9,731 bases of DNA, from NCBI GenBank assembly GCA_002369255.1, contig DFFO01000058.1, positions 1-9,731 of the forward strand, in the 5' to 3' direction. The number at the start of each line of letters is the position of its first letter. The first letter of the stretch is position 1. Below are positions 7,105 through 9,731 of this stretch, piece after piece. The position numbers and the translations under genes are program-made. Source of the stretch: Lachnospiraceae bacterium UBA3774. GTDB taxonomy: Bacteria > Bacillota > Clostridia > Lachnospirales > Lachnospiraceae. Under the pieces are notes generated by a model. The model was not told the origin of the DNA. It worked only from the letters and a program-made list of their open reading frames with translations, and ran no database searches.

Positions 7105-7608
7105 TTACAAAACACCTCTGAGCTTGATAAGCGGCGTTTGAAGCACATATGAAACAACGGCTTCCACCGCAAAAAGAGCCCCGCACTGAGGCAGCCTCAC
7201 GTAAAAATTCGCCCAAAAAGCCGTACCGTAAAGCACCGATATCCAAAAGGTATTCAAAAACAGCCCTATGATCATCTGGCAGGCGAAAGCGGCTATGAGC
7301 GAACGGATAATGGAGCGTTTTTTGTAGAGGCAGACTCCCCTTATGATACCGCATATCGCGGCGCTGAGCGTAAATCCAAAAAAATACGGCCCTACCGGGA
7401 AAGCGACGGCTCCGACAAAGTCCCCCAGCCCCGCGACAACCGCGGCAGATATCGAACCGAACATAATCGCGGCGGCGACGATCGGGACAAAGCCGAAACC
7501 TATTTTCAGGTTGAAGGTGTTTATCGAGGCAAATCTCGAAAGAACGATCTCGAGGGCCGTCAAAAGCCCCAGATAAACAAGCAATCTTCCTGCGGAATAC
7601 TTTTTCAT
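7105..7608 (-). CDS. folT: Folate ECF transporter S component FolT
   Basis: FolT is the membrane-embedded, substrate-binding subunit of an energy-coupling-factor transporter. It needs the shared EcfA/EcfA'/EcfT module, which is not in this window. The 167-residue product is almost entirely hydrophobic, with about six membrane segments. It shows the pattern seen in folate S components: TALEIVLSRF near 18-27, then KIGFGFVPI, GDFVGAVAFPVGPYFFGFTLSA, and an Arg/Lys-rich loop before the last helices. Three contexts agree on folate: the THF riboswitch in its leader, folC directly after it, and the sequence pattern. The ATG at 7606-7608 has AAAGGAG six bases upstream, and that Shine-Dalgarno takes part in the riboswitch expression platform. 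Confidence 0.92.
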   Translation of the reverse strand: MKKYSAGRLLVYLGLLTALEIVLSRFASINTFNLKIGFGFVPIVAAAIMFGSISAAVVAGLGDFVGAVAFPVGPYFFGFTLSAAICGIIRGVCLYKKRSIIRSLIAAFACQMIIGLFLNTFWISVLYGTAFWANFYVRLPQCGALFAVEAVVSYVLQTPLIKLRGVL

Positions 7609-7614
7609 AAAAAA

Positions 7615-7664
7615 CTCCTTTCGCAGTCAGTTGCCACGAAAAGAGCATTCCTCTAATGTGGCAG
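7615..7664 (-). promoter_or_regulatory. THF riboswitch expression platform sequestering the folT Shine-Dalgarno
   Basis: Two exclusive folds can be drawn on the minus strand. In one, TGCCAC (7658-7663, part of P1) pairs with GTGGCA (7632-7637), with AGAG/CTCT stacked inside. In the other, CTCTTTTCG (7637-7645) pairs over nine bases (one G-U) with CGAAAGGAG (7615-7623), which contains the Shine-Dalgarno. Ligand-stabilised P1 removes the first hairpin, frees CTCTTTTCG and masks the ribosome site. No T-run is present, so control is translational. The pairings are seen; the switching is inferred. Confidence 0.75.
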
Positions 7665-7753
7665 CGGAAGCGAAACAGCATCGCGGCTACTGCCTTCGTC
7701 CGTCGGCGACCTCCCATCCGGCGGCACTTAACGCGCTGTTTCTACTCTGGCCA
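7659..7753 (-). ncRNA. Tetrahydrofolate (THF) riboswitch aptamer
   Basis: Read on the minus strand, this leader segment matches the THF riboswitch layout. P1 is TGGCCAG (7747-7753) with CTGCCA (7659-7664), followed by AGTAG. P2 is AAACAGC (7735-7741) paired perfectly with GCTGTTT (7673-7679). The conserved internal strand CGCGTTAAGTG is at 7725-7735, then GGATGGGAGGTCGCC in the P3 arm, then GGACGAAG, AGCCGCG, and a closing CTTCCGCTGCC. These blocks agree in order and sequence with the folT riboswitches I know from Clostridia, such as that of Eubacterium siraeum. It senses reduced folates and is expected to switch folT-folC-trmB off when folate is plentiful. Confidence 0.93.
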
Positions 7754-7759
7754 ATAGTG

Positions 7760-7765
7760 TTTATA
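7760..7765 (-). promoter_or_regulatory. Probable -10 of the folT-folC-trmB operon
   Basis: TATAAA on the minus strand lies 7 nt before the first base of riboswitch P1, placing the transcription start at the aptamer edge. No good -35 is visible at the usual distance (7783-7788 reads ATGTGG), so this promoter looks weak or activator-dependent. Confidence 0.4.
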
Positions 7766-7827
7766 AAATCAGAAGAATTTTACCACATTTTTTTGCAAAA
7801 AAACAGATGAGCGGAAATTGATTTTTC

Positions 7828-7856
7828 TTGAATAATGCATACGGTTGGAGTATAAT
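7828..7856 (+). promoter_or_regulatory. Promoter of the GMP synthase gene
   Basis: TTGAAT (7828-7833) and a perfect TATAAT (7851-7856) are separated by 17 nt. The -10 lies within a small dyad, GGAG (7847-7850) and CTCC (7860-7863), which could form a weak start-site hairpin or operator. The leader is about 45 nt and AT-rich, too short for a purine or guanidine riboswitch. Confidence 0.75.
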
Positions 7857-7909
7857 CTGCTCCATAATTTTGTTTTAAAATTTTTCTTATATATAAAAGG
7901 AGGTATTGT

Positions 7910-8893
7910 ATGAGCGGAAATGTTCGTCCCGATTCTATGAAAAGAATCAACACAAAAGAACTTGCACAGGCTTTTATCGATGAGCAGATCGCTGAGATCC
8001 GCGCTCAGGTGGGCAGCGGCAAGGTGCTTCTTGCACTTTCAGGCGGCGTGGATTCATCTGTTTGTGCCGCATTGCTTTCAAAGGCCATCGGCAAGCAGCT
8101 TACCTGCGTTCACGTCAACCACGGTTTGCTTCGTAAGGGCGAGCCTGAGCAGGTTTGCGAGGTTTTCGGAAAGCAGTTTGACGTAAATCTCATTTACGTT
8201 GACGCAGTAGACAGATTCCTTGATAAGCTTGCGGGCGTTTCGGACCCCGAAACCAAAAGAAAGATCATCGGCAAGGAATTTATCGACGTATTCGCCGAGG
8301 AGGCAGCAAAGCTCGATGGCATCAGCTTTTTGGGACAAGGAACAATTTATCCCGATATTCTGGAATCAGCAGACGGCATCAAGGCGCATCACAATGTCGG
8401 TGGTCTGCCCAAAGAGCTGCAGTTTGAATTGGTAGAGCCCGTAAAGCTGTTGTTCAAGGATGAAGTACGCTGCGTAGGCGCCGCTCTCGGACTTCCGGAC
8501 AACATGGTTTACCGTCAGCCTTTCCCGGGTCCCGGCCTTGGAGTACGCTGTACCGGCGCGATCACAAGAGACAGGCTTGAAACTCTTCGCGAAGCGGACG
8601 CTATCGTTCGCGGCGAGATCGACGCGGCAGGCCTCGGAGACAAGATCTGGCAGTACTTCTGCATCGTTCCCGATCTTCGTTCTACCGGCATCAAAGACGG
8701 CAAACGCACGGACGACCGCATGGTAGTCATTCGCGCCGTCAACTCCATTGACGCGACCAGCGCTACGGTACCGGAGCTTCCTTATGAGCTTCTTTTCAAG
8801 ATCAGGGACCGGATTTTCAAAGAAGTTCCCGGAGTAAACCGCGTGCTTTACGATATCAGCACCAAGCCGCTTGCGACGATAGAGTGGGAATAA
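7910..8893 (+). CDS. guaA: GMP synthase, ATP-pyrophosphatase subunit only (no glutamine amidotransferase domain)
   Basis: The enzyme adenylates XMP and aminates it to GMP, the last step of guanine nucleotide synthesis. The 327-residue product has the ATP-pyrophosphatase domain: PP-loop SGGVDSS (44-50), HVNHGLLRKGE (68-78), then GQGTIYPDILES and HHNVGGLP. The full dimerisation domain follows, from RQPFPGPGLGVRC (202-214) to the canonical end TIEWE. Usual bacterial GuaA has about 510-525 residues because a class I glutamine amidotransferase comes first. Here the protein starts at the inter-domain linker, and no amidotransferase reading frame lies upstream. AAAGGAGGT five bases before the ATG and a good promoter show this is the real start, not a truncation. 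It may use free ammonia or a separately encoded amidotransferase subunit, as archaea do (GuaAa plus GuaAb). Confidence 0.95.
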   Translation: MSGNVRPDSMKRINTKELAQAFIDEQIAEIRAQVGSGKVLLALSGGVDSSVCAALLSKAIGKQLTCVHVNHGLLRKGEPEQVCEVFGKQFDVNLIYVDAVDRFLDKLAGVSDPETKRKIIGKEFIDVFAEEAAKLDGISFLGQGTIYPDILESADGIKAHHNVGGLPKELQFELVEPVKLLFKDEVRCVGAALGLPDNMVYRQPFPGPGLGVRCTGAITRDRLETLREADAIVRGEIDAAGLGDKIWQYFCIVPDLRSTGIKDGKRTDDRMVVIRAVNSIDATSATVPELPYELLFKIRDRIFKEVPGVNRVLYDISTKPLATIEWE

Positions 8894-8984
8894 TTGCCAA
8901 ATGTTAAGTGACACCCCGGCTGATCATAAAACTGACGTTTTCACTGACCATCTGAGGTGAGAAAAAATTAAAGAAAAAGTTTTG

Positions 8985-9026
8985 TAGCCCTGTGCTGTGG
9001 ATTCATTCTGCAGCCGGGGCTATTTT
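8985..9026 (+). terminator. Possible terminator for guaA carried inside the mobile element
   Basis: TAGCCC (8985-8990) pairs with GGGCTA (9017-9022), with GCTG/CAGC pairing inside, and TTTT follows (9023-9026). It is the first hairpin with a T-tail downstream of guaA, 92 nt past the stop. The large internal loop and short T-run make it moderate. Confidence 0.45.
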
Positions 9027-9131
9027 GATGCCCTGAAAAGAGGAAGACCTCCCGAAAATGGCTTGTTTCCTGCATTTCTCCTGCATATCCAAGCACGGAT
9101 TGACAATGACCCATGGATGCTGAGATGCTGC

Positions 9132-9155
9132 TTCCGTCCCTGCCAAAGGGCGGAA
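9132..9155. repeat. Compact hairpin inside the mobile element
   Basis: TTCCG (9132-9136) and CCCT (9138-9141) pair with AGGG (9147-9150) and CGGAA (9151-9155) around a 5-nt loop: nine pairs with one bulged T. No T-run follows. Imperfect palindromes of this type are common within MITEs. Confidence 0.5.
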
Positions 9156-9242
9156 AAGAGGAGGGAGAGAGGCCGGTCTTGTGGCTGCTACGATGTACAG
9201 CGAGTTTGTCATTTCCATGTACAACGGGAGTGTCACTTGTCA

Positions 9243-9440
9243 ATTATCGCTGGAAACGGGCGTAAATACTGGATTTTTGAATTGTCTGGTTGCAAAATGG
9301 TTGCAATAATCAGCAGTTTAATATCCTGTCTCTTTTTGTCTCGTTTTGACCTGTTTTGTCTCGTCTCGTCCGACATTGGACATATATGCGGGAAAATAAT
9401 AGTGATAATATTAAGATAGAAAAAGCAAAGGCATTTAAGA
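9243..9440. other. Gene-free stretch with short tandem motifs
   Basis: I find no credible gene here on either strand: open frames crossing it have no ribosome site, run into the mobile element and resemble no family I know. It holds two tandem copies of TGGTTGCAA at 9287 and 9298 (period 11), and TTTTGTCTCGT at 9334-9344 and 9354-9364 (period 20) within a T/C-rich run. No convincing promoter is present. It precedes a strong terminator and could be a leader, a small RNA locus, or remnant DNA. Confidence 0.5.
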
Positions 9441-9478
9441 TGCGTGAGAAGAATTGATTTTCTTCTCACGCATTTTTT
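9441..9478 (+). terminator. Strong intrinsic terminator
   Basis: A perfect 13-bp stem, TGCGTGAGAAGAA (9441-9453) with its complement (9460-9472), encloses the loop TTGATT and is followed by six T (9473-9478). There is no recognisable gene immediately upstream, so it either ends a transcript coming through from guaA or belongs to a leader or small RNA. It isolates the small gene at 9531 from upstream transcription. Confidence 0.92.
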
Positions 9479-9530
9479 ATACCTATTTTTATGCGCAGAT
9501 TTAAGCAAGTTTAAGGAGGTGGTGGAATAT

Positions 9531-9683
9531 ATGCGTGTTCAGGATTGTTATTCGGTAACCTGTTGCTGTGAGACATGTAGTGTAGATGAAGGATATGATT
9601 ATCTTTGCAGAAGTAATATTATGCAGAGAATTTATCGCTTGCAAGCAATATATCGAGCGATAAAAACAAGCGATAAGCGATAA
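9531..9683 (+). CDS. Small cysteine-rich protein of unknown function
   Basis: I do not recognise this 50-residue product. The N-terminal half is Cys-rich (Cys6, Cys11, Cys12, Cys13, Cys16, Cys26) with a D-C-x4-C-C-C-x2-C pattern and acidic residues (ETCSVDEGYDY). The C-terminal half (about 30-50) is basic and could form an amphipathic helix (MQRIYRLQAIYRAIK). Such a layout could fit metal binding, DNA binding or a modified-peptide precursor; nothing decides between these. The ATG is preceded by AAGGAGGT with a 10-nt spacer. An in-frame GTG at 9522 is too close to that site, and the ATG further upstream at 9444 lies inside the terminator. The stop codon forms part of the GCGATAA repeat cluster. 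No promoter is evident between the terminator and the start. Confidence 0.5.
   Translation: MRVQDCYSVTCCCETCSVDEGYDYLCRSNIMQRIYRLQAIYRAIKTSDKR
9632..9683. repeat. GCGATAA heptamer cluster with a 10-bp inverted repeat
   Basis: GCGATAA occurs directly at 9657-9663, 9670-9676 and 9677-9683 and inverted at 9632-9638. TTATCGCTTG (9632-9641) is the exact inverse of CAAGCGATAA (9667-9676), so a hairpin can form over the 3' end of the small gene. A further inverted copy lies at 9244-9250, just beyond the mobile element. Confidence 0.7.
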
Positions 9684-9704
9684 AAATAGTAAACCTATCT
9701 TGAA

Positions 9705-9727
9705 TTGTAACGTAAATCGCGTTACAA
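9705..9727. promoter_or_regulatory. Perfect dyad at the window edge, operator or terminator stem
   Basis: TTGTAACG (9705-9712) is the exact inverse of CGTTACAA (9720-9727) around a 7-nt spacer, 21 nt after the stop of the small Cys-rich gene. The window ends four bases later (TAAA), so a following T-run cannot be checked. The A-rich sequence visible suggests an operator dyad more than a terminator. Confidence 0.5.
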
Positions 9728-9731
9728 TAAA

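Larger units (their letters stand above)
8902..9242. mobile_element. Putative non-autonomous (MITE-like) element with IS21-like multi-repeat ends
   Basis: The left end (from 8902, TGTTAAGTGACAC) and the reverse complement of the right end (to 9242, TGACAAGTGACAC) align without gaps over 51 bases with 34 identities. Both begin TG and so end CA. Each end carries two copies of one motif about 25 bp apart: at the right, TGTACA-CG-G--TGTCA occurs at 9194 and 9219; at the left, AAGTGAC at 8906 is followed by AACTGAC at 8930. Long imperfect ends with internal repeats and TG/CA tips are typical of the IS21 family. No transposase motif is seen inside the 341 bp in any frame. No exact target duplication is visible. 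It starts 9 nt after the guaA stop. Family assignment is tentative. Confidence 0.6.

Noticed and set aside
7082..7717. 211-codon minus-strand frame overlapping folT and the riboswitch
   Set aside because: It is a shifted frame over folT, rich in Arg and Cys, and crosses the structured riboswitch leader.
7857..7909. Purine riboswitch upstream of guaA
   Set aside because: The leader after the promoter is only about 45-50 nt and AT-rich, and lacks the aptamer core; the resemblance is limited to TATAATC around the -10.
8871..8901. Genomic island attachment site at the 3' end of guaA
   Set aside because: guaA ends are known island insertion sites, but no integrase is present and I see no second copy of the guaA 3' end sequence downstream in the window.
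8902..9419. Protein-coding frames across the mobile element (8997-9419 plus strand; 8968-9243 and 9003-9236 minus strand)
   Set aside because: They overlap the inverted ends and hairpins, have no ribosome sites, and show no transposase or other motif.
9444..9530. Upstream ATG start for the small Cys-rich gene
   Set aside because: It begins inside the 13-bp terminator stem and has no ribosome site; the ATG at 9531 has AAGGAGGT.

Overview
The window looks like a chromosomal segment of a moderate-GC Firmicute, most likely from the class Clostridia. The grounds are strong AGGAGG-type ribosome binding sites, consensus sigma-A promoters, a folT-folC pair behind a tetrahydrofolate riboswitch, a lysine tRNA of clostridial type, and a lipoprotein-type solute-binding protein. 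I cannot name the genus.

Left part (1-3200). The window opens inside a tRNA-Lys(CTT) gene on the plus strand. Facing it, on the minus strand, is a four-gene array: an amino-acid binding lipoprotein, its permease, its ATPase, and then the arginine repressor gene argR. The array starts from a near-consensus promoter (TTGACA, 17 nt, TATAAT). An ARG-box-like palindrome lies just downstream of the -10. The simplest reading is an arginine or basic amino-acid importer controlled by the repressor that ends its own operon. A hairpin between the binding-protein and permease genes fits the usual excess of binding protein over membrane parts.

Middle (3170-7760), also minus strand. A folate and tRNA operon, folT-folC-trmB, is tightly packed (TAA/ATG abutting, then an ATGA overlap). 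It is preceded by a THF riboswitch whose downstream sequence can be folded into two mutually exclusive hairpins, one of which masks the folT Shine-Dalgarno. Downstream lies a Na/phosphate-cotransporter-like protein with a C-terminal PhoU-like domain. It has its own promoter, and a terminator-like hairpin sits almost exactly at its predicted transcription start.

Right part (7760-9731), plus strand. A strong promoter drives a GMP synthase that consists only of the ATP-pyrophosphatase and dimerisation domains; the glutamine amidotransferase domain is absent. Nine bases past its stop begins a 341-bp element with no recognisable transposase. Its imperfect inverted ends start with TG and end with CA, and each end carries two copies of a motif about 25 bp apart, as in IS21-like elements; I read it as an undescribed non-autonomous element. 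Beyond it is an accessory-looking stretch with short direct repeats, a very strong intrinsic terminator, a 50-codon cysteine-rich small ORF of unknown function, a cluster of GCGATAA heptamers, and a perfect dyad at the window edge.

The most useful leads are the riboswitch and its switching model, the argR-transporter feedback loop, the amidotransferase-less GMP synthase, and the MITE-like element with the small Cys-rich gene beyond it.
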